From: CBDFGS01 sp965247255
GTDB lineage: Bacteria; Chloroflexota; Dehalococcoidia; Lucifugimonadales; CAUZJF01
Assembly (NCBI GenBank): GCA_965247255.1
Contig: CBDFGS010000007.1
Coordinates: 92,136-156,135 of the forward strand
Direction: 5' to 3'
Length of the DNA: 64,000 bases
How positions within the stretch are numbered: position 1 is the first letter of the stretch; each line of letters opens with the position of its first letter. Positions 17,309-26,389 of this stretch are shown here, in pieces. A model generated the notes under the pieces. That model was not told the DNA's origin and ran no database searches. It saw only the letters and a list, made by a program, of their open reading frames with translations. Made by a program: the position numbers and the translations under genes.

Positions 17309-17419
17309 GCCGTCCATCATGCTTGGGTCGTGACTTCGGATTCAGAACCCGACCATCACCAACCTAGTTCCAACAGGCCATGGAGTACATAGTACAATGG
17401 TGGCGCGAGAGGGTGCACG

Positions 17420-18856
17420 ATGATCGAATTGGACCATTCAGCGGTAATCAAAGCGACGCTGGCAGGGTTCGTCCTTTTGGTAGGCCAGGCCTGTGCCGAG
17501 ACCACCCCCGAGCCCACGAGATCGGCGCCTCCGCAACTGACACCTGATACGAACCTAGGAGTTCAATCGGTTCGGCCCGCTGCCGGGTCTGAGCCCGGCT
17601 TCGCCGTGCCCCATCCCGCGAACTTCGAGAGCGTCCTCTCGGGCGAAACCCTCGCCTTGTACCGGGCCCTGCCACCCGAGTTTCAAGAAGCGCTGCAAGC
17701 CTACGCCGCGTGGGGGATAGCGCTTGACCTGGTGCCCGTCTTGGTTGACCAGAAGATGCGGCAATGGCGATCCAAGCCCGCCCCGATGAGTGAGGTCCTA
17801 ACAACGATCGGCTATCAGAAGTTTCAGGACCTAGCCCCCAGGTTGTACAAGCAGGCCCTGTACCTGTTGTACTTCTACCCATACGTCCTCGCCACCGAAG
17901 AGAGTCCCGCCGCGCAGCAGCGGGCCCTTGAGCGAATGGTGTCAGCGATGCACGAGGGCGAACCGTCCGACCGCTACGAGCCGTTATTGCCCCGAGACGC
18001 GGCTGTCTATGAGTTCACCGATCGTGAAACCAACCTACCTCTAGACCTTCACGAAATCCTCACCAGTGACATCCTGACCCGGTATCAGAGCTTACCCTTC
18101 GAATATCAACAAGCGCTTCGGGACTACGCACGCACCATCACAGATACCCAACAGATACCTATAGCCGTCGGGCACGGTGTGCTGAACCTGCCGGAGAGCG
18201 CCGGACCTCTGAAGGACATCCTCTCGCCGGACGCTTACGAAAAGTTCAAGGGGCTTGCTACCCCCGTCAAGGTCGTCTACGTGCTGGCCTGGTACCCGGA
18301 GGTACTGAAACATTTGCGAGACCCGGACCTCAGAAAGCAGAATCTCGAACAGCTTGCCGTGGCAATGCACGAGGAGATGTACGCGGAACAGCATTCAATC
18401 CATTACTGTCTAAGCAACCTTGAGGGTGTCCTATTACCGGAGGCAATTCGCAGACTCGACTCTCTAGGGCCGAATCTGCAACAGGCCTTCCCGGATTCAT
18501 TGAGATTTGAGCCGTTCAACTACGATATGCTTCTTCCACTGTCGATTAAGCAGTGGGAGGTGTTCCTCCTCAAGGCGCCTCCTGGCCTGGAGATGCCGTC
18601 CCTTGAAGACAAGCTTTCGGAGGAGGGGCGGCAGCAGTTCCGAAGACTTTCCCTCGACCACCAACGCGTCCTACGAAATAGACAGTATGTCTCCCCGATA
18701 TTGTCGCGTGCCGGCGGGCTCGCGTCACATAGCCCCAAAGGCACCCTGCCTTCGAACATCCTGGAGTTCTATGGACGAGGGTTGCCGTCGGAGCTCTCGA
18801 AGTTGCTGGTCTCCCAGATAACGCCATGGTCGGGTGGCTGTGCATCGGCCGCCTGA
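17420..18856 (+). CDS. Putative lipoprotein with internal repeat modules, unknown family
   Basis: 478 residues. An N-terminal hydrophobic stretch ending LLVGQAC (Cys25) is a weak lipobox, followed by a Pro/Thr-rich linker. Two ~110-residue repeats follow: residues ~71-180 and ~215-320, each with L[ST]xxxxxxYxxLPxExQxAL, then [DE]xLxxxxYxKFxxLAP, then YPxVLxxxxxPxxxxxxLExxxxAMHE. Shorter degenerate units continue to the C-terminus (LSEEGRQQFRRLSLDHQRVL; LPSNILEFYGRGLPSELSKL). The same module occurs in the gene just upstream, so the pair probably arose by duplication and acts outside the cell or at the envelope. I do not recognise the family. Confidence 0.65.
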   Translation: MIELDHSAVIKATLAGFVLLVGQACAETTPEPTRSAPPQLTPDTNLGVQSVRPAAGSEPGFAVPHPANFESVLSGETLALYRALPPEFQEALQAYAAWGIALDLVPVLVDQKMRQWRSKPAPMSEVLTTIGYQKFQDLAPRLYKQALYLLYFYPYVLATEESPAAQQRALERMVSAMHEGEPSDRYEPLLPRDAAVYEFTDRETNLPLDLHEILTSDILTRYQSLPFEYQQALRDYARTITDTQQIPIAVGHGVLNLPESAGPLKDILSPDAYEKFKGLATPVKVVYVLAWYPEVLKHLRDPDLRKQNLEQLAVAMHEEMYAEQHSIHYCLSNLEGVLLPEAIRRLDSLGPNLQQAFPDSLRFEPFNYDMLLPLSIKQWEVFLLKAPPGLEMPSLEDKLSEEGRQQFRRLSLDHQRVLRNRQYVSPILSRAGGLASHSPKGTLPSNILEFYGRGLPSELSKLLVSQITPWSGGCASAA

Positions 18857-19059
18857 CACGCTAGGTGCCGCCCTCGGCGCGGTACGGACGAGGCCGTGGG
18901 GGAGAAGTCCCGTATACTGATGTGTTGTCATCAGCAAGCTGGGACGGAATGGGCCCTGAGGCTGGTCGGCTATGGTAACCACGGTCGTGCTGGCGGTGGC
19001 GCTCACAGAAGCGTTGGTCGGGCTGTATATGTGCAGTAGGAACTGCTCGCCGCCCAGCT

Positions 19060-19182
19060 CTAGTCCGGAATAGATGGATGGGCTACCTCGGGTGCAATAG
19101 GCTTATTGTAGGAAAAGTCCGACAGACCCAATGCATGGCCGGCCTCGTGGACCATGAGTGCGTAGTTTTCGAATCCCTTGTC
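19060..19182 (-). pseudogene. Matrixin/metzincin-type metalloprotease, C-terminal fragment cut by IS1380-B
   Basis: A reverse-strand frame begins at the IS boundary and ends at TAG 19060-19062. It reads DKGFENYALMVHEAGHALGL then SDFSYNKPIAPEVAHPSIPD, 40 residues. HEAGHALGLSD is the HExxHxxGxxD zinc-binding motif of metzincin peptidases. The N-terminal part of the gene is missing and is not found elsewhere in the window. The rest of 18857-19182 shows no gene. Confidence 0.7.
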
Positions 19183-20331
19183 CCGGAATTACCCATATCA
19201 AGCTGCCTGGACCCAAGTAACGCACCATCCTCGACGAGAGCCATCGTAGTATCACTCACGGATGCCGTCAACCATCCAATCAAGCTCACAGAACCATCTC
19301 TCGGCGTGGTGAGTTAGCGGCCCCAGGCAGCGGAGGTGGCTTTCACCACGTTTGCACTCCCTTCAAACTCCTCCGGGCACGCACCTCGCCCTTGGTTGCC
19401 TCTCTTCACCTCTGATGACCTCAAGGATAATCGCTACCCTGGTGCTGGATGGAGCCCGGCGATACGCTCCAACACTTGCCGGAATACCTCCCGGGACACT
19501 GCCACCTCAGCAAGCCCAAACACCAACCTCCTGGCATGCCGCACCAGACGTCCACCCATCTTGATGAGCTTGGTCTGCACGCTTCGCAGTGACCAGTGTT
19601 TCACTGACTCTGGCAAAGTCAGCCTTCTCATGAAGTTGCCCAGGTTGTAGGCCAGCACAAACAGCCACAGCCTCACCTGGTTAGCAACGAACCTATGACA
19701 CGAGAGCCGCGTCCAGTTCAGGGCGTATTTACCTTCCTTGATCCACTGCTCGGCCGTGCCCCGCCCGTTGTAGTAGTGGGTTACGCCTGCCGGCGGTAGG
19801 TTGAGGTTGGTGACGACGAACCCGACCCTCGGGAATAGCTCACCCTGGTGCCACTCCACCTTGGCGACCACACGCCGGGGAATGTCCCAGCTCTGGGCCT
19901 GGTAAACGAAGTCGTGATACCGGACTACGGGCTTCTTAGGCGGCCTGCCCACGGGCCGCTTCAGTAGGTGGCAGATGTTTCGTTGTAATACCTCGTTGGC
20001 CGGAAGCCGCATAGCGTAGCCAGTGTCCCTTGACTCCAGGTACTCGTACACCTCGGGCTTGGCAAAGGCAGCATCGGCCCGGAACAGCAGCCGGACTCCT
20101 TTCTCCTGGTATCGCTTCACGACTGGCTCCAGAACCTCCCGCCACCGCTCAGCGCTGTGGACGTTGCCCGGGCGAAGCATTGCACCTTCGCAATCTCCGA
20201 AATGGTTGAACAGGAAGAGCGGGTGATAACATACGGACTCGAAGTGGCCGTTGTAGGCGACTCCCTCTTGCTGCCCATGCACCGGGCTTTCAGAGCTGTC
20301 CATGTCTAGGATAACTCGCTGGTGAGATGTG

Positions 20332-21700
20332 GGTCACGTCCCGTCAGGTGGTGTAAGAGTACGTCATCCTGTTGATCACGTCTAGGCCACTGCCTTCTCT
20401 AGATCCGCCTCGGGTAGAGCTTCGTCGATGCTGTAGACCGCGGGTGTCGTGTATAGACGGCCGACGGCCCATTCGTCGTGCTGTTCAGCGAGGACGGCGC
20501 CAACCAGGCGACGCACGGCTGGTCGGTTAGGGAAGATGCCCACGACATCGGTGCGACGCCGTATCTCCTTGTTGAGGCGCTCCAGGGGGTTGTTGGACCA
20601 GATCTTCTTCCAGTGGGGGACAGGGAAGCTGGAGAAGGCCAGGACGTCCGCACCAGCCTCGTCCAGTAGAGAGGCCACCTGAGGGAACGGGTCCTGTAGC
20701 TGGGCGATCACCCGCTCGAGCTGTGCGTGGACCTCCTGAGGGGACGGCTGCTGGTAGATGGTGCGGACCATGTTGGCCACCCAGGGCTGAGCGCGCCTGG
20801 GGACCCGAGTGAGCAGGTTGGTCATGAAGTGGGTGCGGCACCGTTGCCAGCTGGCCCCACCGAAGACAGTCGCGATGGCATCCCTGAGTCCCTGATGAGC
20901 GTCCGATACCACCAGTTCCACCCCGCCGAGGCCCCTGGCGACCAGTGAGCGCAGGAAGGCTAACCAGAAGGCGCCGTCTTCACTGGTACCCACGTCCATC
21001 CCAACGACCTCACGCTTGCCCTCGCTATTGACCGCCGTCGCCACCACCACGCTGACGTTGACGATCCTACCGGCCTCTCTGACCTTCTGGGTTAGTGCGT
21101 CCAGCCACAGGTAGGGATATGATCCGCCGTCCAGCGGCCGACCCAGGAAGTCCTCCACCACCTCGTCCAGCTCGGAGCAGATACGGGACACCTGGCTCTT
21201 TGAGATACCCTCGCACCCCAGCGCTTTGACCAAGTCGTCCACCCGCCTTGTCGATACGCCTTCCACATAGGCCTGCTGGATCACCGCCAGCAGAGCTCGC
21301 TCGCTGCGACGCCGTGGCTCCAGCAGGCTCGGAAAGTAGCTTCCCTCTCTGAGCTTGGGTATCTGCAACTCCATGGTCCCTACACGCGTATCCCATGCTC
21401 GGGACCGATACCCGTTGCGCTGCGTGACCCGCTCAGGGCTGCGTTCTCCATACCCAGCACCGATCCTCAATGACACCTCAGCCTCCATGATCTCCTCTAC
21501 CAACACTCTCAGAGCCTCTCGTAGAAAGTCCACGTCACCCTCGACTCCCCTCTTGCGCGATAGCTCCAGCAGGTCCATCCTTTCCTTGACCACCGTTGTC
21601 TCCTTTCTCGAGCTTCTGTTCTTGCCCGTTAAGGATGACGCGGTGGTCTCTCTTTCTCCAGACCCCCTCCTCTTGTTACACCACTTCCTGGGACTCTACT
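20332..21700 (-). mobile_element. IS256-family element 1
   Basis: About 1.37 kb, ends GGTCACGTCCCGTCAGGTGG and (reverse) AGTAGAGTCCCAGGAAGTGG, which share GTCCC and GTGGTGTAA blocks as inverted repeats. An 8-bp duplication GAGATGTG is at 20324-20331 and 21701-21708. It lies in opposite orientation to IS256 element 2 in the same host element. Confidence 0.85.
20382..21593 (-). CDS. IS256-family (mutator-type) transposase, copy 1
   Basis: 403 residues. Family motifs: RNGYRSRAWDTRVGTMELQI near the N-terminus, first catalytic Asp in YPYLWLDALTQKVR, second in LVVSDAHQGLRDA, RCRTHFMTNLL, and the catalytic Glu in NPLERLNKEIRRRTDVVGIF. The frame is complete and likely functional. Compared with copy 2 it has about 23 substitutions in the first ~228 residues but only one in the last ~175. 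Confidence 0.95.
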   Translation of the reverse strand: MVKERMDLLELSRKRGVEGDVDFLREALRVLVEEIMEAEVSLRIGAGYGERSPERVTQRNGYRSRAWDTRVGTMELQIPKLREGSYFPSLLEPRRRSERALLAVIQQAYVEGVSTRRVDDLVKALGCEGISKSQVSRICSELDEVVEDFLGRPLDGGSYPYLWLDALTQKVREAGRIVNVSVVVATAVNSEGKREVVGMDVGTSEDGAFWLAFLRSLVARGLGGVELVVSDAHQGLRDAIATVFGGASWQRCRTHFMTNLLTRVPRRAQPWVANMVRTIYQQPSPQEVHAQLERVIAQLQDPFPQVASLLDEAGADVLAFSSFPVPHWKKIWSNNPLERLNKEIRRRTDVVGIFPNRPAVRRLVGAVLAEQHDEWAVGRLYTTPAVYSIDEALPEADLEKAVA

Positions 21701-22009
21701 GAGATGTGTGGGCCATGGCCCTGTCCACCCACTCAACATTCAGGCGCGCAAGCCCATCCAGGTTCTCCTCTTCGGTTAACACCTCAGTCTCAAATCGGCT
21801 CATAGTGTTGGTGCTGGCTGCCTGCTTATCAGTGCCTTGCCACCCGACGGTGACACGCATAGCCGGGTCTTGGGCAAGCCGTTCAGCGTCGTTGGTGTCC
21901 TCGTAGCCAGCGAGACGGCTATACACCGATTGTCTGAGCAAGGGCAACAGCGGGTGTTGCACATTGCGGCCGGTGCGGCTTTCATGGATATAATCGTTGG
22001 CTGTCTCTG

Positions 22010-23379
22010 AGTAGAGTCCCAGGAAGTGGTGTAAGAAGAGGAGGGGGTCTGGAGTAAGAGAGACCACCGCGTCATCCTTAGCGGGCAAAACAGAAGCTCG
22101 AGAAAGGAGGACAACGGTGGTCAAGGAAAGGATGGACCTGCTGGAGTTGTTGCGCAAGGGGGGAATGGACGGTGACGTGGACTTCCTACGGGAGGCTCTG
22201 AGAGTGCTGGTAGAGGGGATCATGGATGCGGAGGTGTCTGCGAGGACCGGTGCTGAGTATGGAGAACGCAGCCCTGAGCGGGTGACCCAGCGCAACGGGT
22301 ATCGGTCCCGGGCGTGGGATACCCGGGTAGGGACTATGGAGCTGCACATCCCGAAGCTTCGAGAGGGGAGCTACTTCCCGAGCCTGCTGGAGCCACGGCG
22401 TCGCAGCGAGCGAGCTCTGCTGGCGGTGATCCAGCAGGCCTATGTGGAAGGTGTATCGACAAGGCGGGTGGACGACCTGGTCAAGGCCCTGGGGTGCGAG
22501 GGTATCTCCAAGAGCCAGGTGTCGCGTATCTGTCAGGAGCTGGACGTGGTGGTGGATGGCTTCCTGGGCCGTCCGCTGGACGGCGGACCATATCCCTACC
22601 TGTGGCTGGACGGACTAACCCAGAAGGTCAGAGAGGACGGCAGGATCGTCAACGTCAGCGTGGTGGTGGCAACGGCGGTCAATGGCGAGGGCAAGCGGGA
22701 GATCATTGGGATGGACGTGGGTACCAGCGAAGACGGCGCCTTCTGGCTGGCCTTTCTGCGCTCACTGTCCGCCAGGGGTCTGAGCGGGGTGGATCTGGTG
22801 GTATCGGATGCGCATCAGGGACTCAGGGATGCCATCGCGACTGTCTTCGGTGGGGCCAGCTGGCAACGGTGCCGCACCCACTTCATGACCAACCTGCTCA
22901 CTCGGGTCCCCAGGCGCGCTCAGCCCTGGGTGGCCAACATGGTCCGCACCATCTACCAGCAGCCGTCCCCTCAGGAGGTCCACGCACAGCTCGAGCGGGT
23001 GATCGCCCAGCTACAGGACCCGTTCCCTCAGGTGGCCTCTCTACTGGACGAGGCTGGTGCGGACGTCCTGGCCTTCTCCAGCTTCCCTGTCCCCCACTGG
23101 AAGAAGATCTGGTCCAACAACCCCCTGGAGCGCCTCAACAAGGAGATACGGCGTCGCACCGATGTCGTGGGCATCTTCCCTAACCGACCAGCCGTGCGTC
23201 GCCTGGTTGGCGCCGTCCTCGCTGAACAGCACGACGAATGGGCCGTCGGCCGTCTATACACGACACCCGCGGTCTACAGCATCGACGAAGCTCTACCCGA
23301 GGCGGATCTAGCGAAGGCAGTGGCATAGACAGCGATCAACAGGATGACGTACTCTTACACCACTTGACGGGACGTGACC
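22010..23379 (+). mobile_element. IS256-family element 2
   Basis: About 1.37 kb with the same ends as element 1. Target duplication CTGTCTCTG at 22001-22009 and 23380-23388 inside the transposase gene of element B. Its transposase is intact, and it is inverted relative to element 1 with 309 bp of host element between them. Confidence 0.85.
22117..23328 (+). CDS. IS256-family (mutator-type) transposase, copy 2
   Basis: 403 residues with all DDE motifs (WLDGLTQKVR, VVSDAHQGLRD, NPLERLNKEIRRR). It starts at a GTG preceded by AGGAGGACAACG. The C-terminal ~175 codons look identical in DNA to copy 1, whereas the N-terminal part is clearly diverged, a mosaic pattern that suggests recombination or gene conversion between IS256 relatives. 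Confidence 0.95.
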   Translation: MVKERMDLLELLRKGGMDGDVDFLREALRVLVEGIMDAEVSARTGAEYGERSPERVTQRNGYRSRAWDTRVGTMELHIPKLREGSYFPSLLEPRRRSERALLAVIQQAYVEGVSTRRVDDLVKALGCEGISKSQVSRICQELDVVVDGFLGRPLDGGPYPYLWLDGLTQKVREDGRIVNVSVVVATAVNGEGKREIIGMDVGTSEDGAFWLAFLRSLSARGLSGVDLVVSDAHQGLRDAIATVFGGASWQRCRTHFMTNLLTRVPRRAQPWVANMVRTIYQQPSPQEVHAQLERVIAQLQDPFPQVASLLDEAGADVLAFSSFPVPHWKKIWSNNPLERLNKEIRRRTDVVGIFPNRPAVRRLVGAVLAEQHDEWAVGRLYTTPAVYSIDEALPEADLAKAVA

Positions 23380-23678
23380 CTGTCTCTGTGAGCCCCAGAG
23401 CGGCATCAAGCTCGCGGCATGCCAGGAGTCCGGCGTCCGAGGTGATGGTAGCGCCACGAAAATCCAGGCGGACTCTGCGGTCGAATTGGAGCTCCAAAGG
23501 GGTCTCGGAGCTTTCACCCATTGGGTGCCTCCAGCGAGATTGCGGTATCCAGAACTAGACCCGCTAGCTCGGCCAGTCTAGCACCCACACTGCCCATAAT
23601 GCCCAGGTATGCGGCTCAAATAGGCAGCACTCTTACCGGATTACGCCGCACCCACGCGGCTGATCTGGGAAATGTGGG

Positions 23679-24034
23679 TTATATTGCCAAGATGAACCGG
23701 AGCTGACAAGGATGGTCTAGAACGTCCACAGCACGTATCGGTACCGCAACCAGCAAGCTTCATGGCGGTCGCACAATAGCGCCGGAACTCTCCGGTACTC
23801 TTGGGCGACTAGGTTGGAGGGGGCAGAAGGTGGCCGGTCGAGGACGGCTGGTTAGTTACCGGCCTGAGGAGGTTGGTCCTCAAAGTGCTTGGGCCTGCTG
23901 CCGACCCAGACGACCCAACACCATCGGCCACTGCATACGTGAGATGGTGCTCTACAGTTCCAGCCTGCTAGACTGCATTTGGCAAAGCGACTACATTAGA
24001 CCAGTATCCGATCAGCAGTCTTATGGAGAGCACG
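23679..24034. other. Spacer between IS1380-B and the HAD gene
   Basis: 356 bp with no complete gene. Reading out of the IS end on the + strand there is a short open tail (YIAKMNRS then stop) that may be the last codons of a gene cut by element B. The 82-bp unit 23736-23817 is a diverged direct repeat of 26180-26261. Confidence 0.5.
23736..23817 (+). repeat. 82-bp diverged direct repeat, copy 1
   Basis: Aligns without gaps to 26180-26261, 64 of 82 identical. Both copies begin TATCG.TACCG.AACC and end GGTTGG. Copy 2 overlaps the 3' end of a truncated phosphatase frame. The nature of the repeat is unknown. Confidence 0.6.
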
Positions 24035-24712
24035 ATGTCTTGCGCGCAAAACTATGAAGCGGTGATTTTCGACCTTTGGGGCACCTTGGTAGACAGTTAC
24101 CCTCGGCGCGCGATGGAGGTGGCCGGTCTCCTTGGCGTGGAACAAGACGATTTCGCCAGAGCGTGGTCCGTTACGCTGAAAGAGCGTATGGTAGGCACTC
24201 TCCTGTCGACAGAGGCTGTCCTCGCCGGCGTGTGCAGAGAGCTTCGAGTCGAGCCTAAGCAAGGTCGCGTCAGGGACGCCGCCCAGTTCAGGCTCTCTTA
24301 CGTACGCAAAGCATTGACAAAAGCCCGTCCCGGCTCGCTGGAAACGCTGGCTGCGCTGAAGGAGTCCGGCTACAAGACTGGCCTCATCACAAACTGCGAT
24401 GAAGAAACCTCCCGGCTGTGGCCATCGACGCCATTCGCCTCGCTAATGGACACTGCGGTGCTCTCCTACGAGGTCGGCCTCGCCAAGCCTGACCCTCGCA
24501 TCTTTGTGCTAGCCGCCCATCGGCTGGGCGTCAAAGTTGAGGGTTGTCTTTTCGTAGGAGACGGTGGCAGCGGAGAACTCACCGGTGCAGCGAAGGCAGG
24601 CATGACAGCCATGCTTGTGTGCGCCCCGCACGATCGCGAGGACGAGGAGCAAAGGGGTTGGACTGGCCACAAGATATCAGCCATCCCTGAGGTTCTTGAT
24701 GTGTTGCTCTAG
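24035..24712 (+). CDS. HAD-superfamily hydrolase
   Basis: 225 residues from ATG 24035 (GGAGAG 4 nt upstream); an in-frame ATG at 24023 overlaps that RBS and is less likely. HAD motifs: I, FDLWGTLVD with nucleophile Asp13; II, LITNCD; III, LAKPDPRIF; IV, CLFVGDGGSGE. The second motif-I Asp is replaced by Trp, as in some dehalogenase- and pyrophosphatase-like members, so phosphatase activity is not assured. It is cytosolic. It is island cargo between IS1380-B and the HIT gene; another HAD N-terminus follows directly. Confidence 0.85.
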   Translation: MSCAQNYEAVIFDLWGTLVDSYPRRAMEVAGLLGVEQDDFARAWSVTLKERMVGTLLSTEAVLAGVCRELRVEPKQGRVRDAAQFRLSYVRKALTKARPGSLETLAALKESGYKTGLITNCDEETSRLWPSTPFASLMDTAVLSYEVGLAKPDPRIFVLAAHRLGVKVEGCLFVGDGGSGELTGAAKAGMTAMLVCAPHDREDEEQRGWTGHKISAIPEVLDVLL

Positions 24713-24749
24713 TCCTGAACATATCGCCGATTCACATCGGACGCGATTG

Positions 24750-24851
24750 ATGGGCGCACGTACGATGCCGAACCCACCCATAAAGAGTCTCCTATTCGAT
24801 TTGGACGACACCCTAATTGACCGATCAGAGGCATTCGCGCGTCTCTTTTGA
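24750..24851 (+). pseudogene. HAD hydrolase, N-terminal fragment
   Basis: From ATG 24750 or 24765 the frame reads KSLLFDLDDTLIDRSEAFAR and then stops at 24851 after LF. DLDDTL is HAD motif I, and real homologues run on for about 200 residues, so this is a 5' remnant. The next 243 bp (24852-25094) hold nothing I recognise. Confidence 0.65.
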
Positions 24852-25094
24852 GCCGTGGATATTTAGAAGCTCTCCTAGTAGCACTATTCCCGGTTTCCGC
24901 ACTTCCAGTATTGGTACCGCGAGGTTTCTAGGTACGGATTGGGGGGCGACCATCGGTACCGCTAGCCTGTAGCCCAATGATCTATGAGGTCTAGTTCAGG
25001 TGTATAGCGCTTGGCCGTATTTTTCGATGGCTGACGAGCTCCTGTTCAAGGTCAATGGTGCTGGTCGGACTATGGCAGATGTTGCCTTATGTGA

Positions 25095-25511
25095 TCAGCG
25101 ATATAGTACTCGCCTTCGAGGCTCTTTTCTGGGCTTGGTGGGCTGTTTGCCCTCCACCACCGCGATTTGCGACGGCCCGTCGCCCCAGTTAGAGCCCACT
25201 CTGCGGCGGGGCACTACGTGCATACGGAAGTGCGGCACTTCCTGTCCGGCTACGACGCCGTTGTTCTGGTAGAGATGCAAGCCTTCGGGGTCGTACGCCT
25301 TTGCTAGCGCCATAGCCACTCTCCGGACCGCATGTATGATCGCGGTGGCCTCTTCGTCGGTCAGATCGAGGAGCGTGGGAGCATGCCTGCGAGGGATTAC
25401 GTAGACCTGGCCCCACTCAAACTGCCTCCAGTTTACAAGTGTCAGTGTTCGATCAGTCTCTTCTACATCTCCTTCTCTTCGCGCCCAGCGATAATCTGAC
25501 AAAAGAAGCAT
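25095..25511 (-). CDS. HIT-family nucleotide hydrolase/transferase
   Basis: 138 residues. HIT features: VYVIPRRHAPTLLDLTDEEA, then LHLYQNNGVVAGQEVPHFRM and HVVPRR, in which the His-x-x-x-His pattern occupies the histidine-triad position. The N-terminal ~25 residues look atypical and may include vector sequence from a rearrangement; ATG 25511 is the only obvious start. HIT proteins hydrolyse nucleoside phosphoramidates or dinucleoside polyphosphates in the cytosol. It is cargo in the island, followed on the same strand by degraded genes. Confidence 0.7.
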   Translation of the reverse strand: MLLLSDYRWARREGDVEETDRTLTLVNWRQFEWGQVYVIPRRHAPTLLDLTDEEATAIIHAVRRVAMALAKAYDPEGLHLYQNNGVVAGQEVPHFRMHVVPRRRVGSNWGDGPSQIAVVEGKQPTKPRKEPRRRVLYR

Positions 25512-25594
25512 GGATCGTCTGGCGACGGTCGCTTGCCCCTGCGCGCTCCGCCTGGGCCAGTTGGTACCTCAATGGGCAATGTCAACCTCCTGTA

Positions 25595-26190
25595 TCACCC
25601 GACCTTCACGCCTTCCCACTCTCTGCGCAGGACCTCTGGTCTGTGCAATCCAAGTCTCGGAACGCATCTGTGCTGCTCGCTCTCGTCCGCCGTCTCAGCC
25701 GTGCCTGGGCAGTGGACGATGTACCCGCCGGGCGCTGCGACGCGCTCGAACTCCATTAACTCTTCCTCGAGGTGCCATCCGCTCGCGCGCGAAGTGATCA
25801 CCACGTCTGCAAAGGTATTCGGCCGGGGGGATAAGGTGGCCGAAGCTGTCGACGACGTGGATGTTGCGCTGTCCCCTATGGGCCGCTTTTTCTCGGATGA
25901 ACCGTCGGAGTTGAGCGACCGGCTCTGCGGCAAACATCGTGTGTCGGCCGTCAAAGCAGCCTCGAGCCCCACCCGACCCGTCCCGGAGCCCACGTCGACG
26001 ACAATTTGCCGTCGAGAGGCGCGATGTTCGTGACCTCCGCAAAGTCCCAGTAATGGAACTCCAGGCGGTCGTAAACCTGTGGGCACTTGTTGACAGCAGA
26101 GGGAATCGCATGTCCATGGCCCATCGAACCTATGAACGCTCCTGAGAGGCACGTTCTCGTTCCAAGAGGGTCGAGACAATATCGATACCG
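25595..26190 (-). pseudogene. SAM-dependent methyltransferase, frameshifted
   Basis: Coding-like sequence jumps between three reverse frames: QVYDRLEFHYWDFAEVTNIA, then IVVDVGSGTGRVGLEAA (motif I, SAM binding), then MFAAEPVAQLRRFIREKA and IHVVDSFGHLIP, then ADVVITSRASGWHLEEELME and FERVAAPGGYIVHCPG. In order these make a normal class I methyltransferase, so at least two frameshifts have destroyed the gene. Confidence 0.65.
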
Positions 26191-26261
26191 TAACCGGCAT
26201 GTTTCATTACGGTCGCGCAATAGCGACGAAACTTTCCACTACTCCTGGGCCGTTGGGTTGG
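26180..26261 (+). repeat. 82-bp diverged direct repeat, copy 2
   Basis: See copy 1 at 23736-23817 (64 of 82 identical). This copy spans the 3' end of the truncated histidine phosphatase and the start of the methyltransferase remnant. Confidence 0.6.
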
Positions 26262-26389
26262 GTACCCGATGAGTTGAGGGCACAGATCTCGGCGCGGCGA
26301 CGGCCGACCTCGCCAAGCCTCCAAGGCGATGCCGGCCTGTCGGGCTCTATCTCGGGCTTCGAATGGCGTACCAGTACGAGGTGACTCAA
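26207..26389 (-). pseudogene. Histidine phosphatase (phosphoglycerate-mutase-like), N-terminal fragment
   Basis: 60 residues starting SHLVLVRHSKPEIEPDRP; LVRHSKP holds the catalytic RHG-like motif of the family, and WRLGEVGRRRAE fits the following helix. The frame ends after ~60 residues whereas homologues have ~180, so it is truncated. The TTG start overlaps the stop of the GNAT gene (TTGA), suggesting former translational coupling. Confidence 0.6.

Larger units (their letters stand above)
19434..23521 (-). pseudogene. IS1380-family transposase (element B), in three pieces
   Basis: Pieces on the reverse strand: N-terminal at 23521..23380 (MGESSETPLELQFDRR...), middle at 22009..21701 (ETANDYIHESRTG ... 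VDRAMAHTS) and C-terminal at 20331..19434 (HQRVILDMDSSESPVHG to the stop). Each is near-identical to the transposase of element A; the N-terminus differs at two residues (D/E and K/E). Without the IS256 copies the frame would be intact, so the damage is recent. Confidence 0.9.
19183..23678 (-). mobile_element. IS1380-family element B, inverse copy of A, interrupted by two IS256 elements
   Basis: Ends match those of element A exactly (CCGGAATTACCCATATC at 19183 and GATCTGGGAAATGTGGG ending at 23678). The sequence between is near-identical to A apart from IS256 copies at 20332-21700 and 22010-23379, each with an 8-9-bp target duplication (GAGATGTG; CTGTCTCTG). The transposase is thereby broken into three pieces. 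Confidence 0.85.

Noticed and set aside
16721..19182. Treating IS1380 A and B as one classic composite transposon
   Set aside because: No target duplication links the outer ends, and the metzincin fragment is cut at B's inner end, so the pair may have formed by separate insertions and recombination.
23736..26261. CRISPR or tandem array at the 82-bp repeat
   Set aside because: Only two diverged copies 2.4 kb apart. No CRISPR-like regular repeats were seen anywhere in the window.
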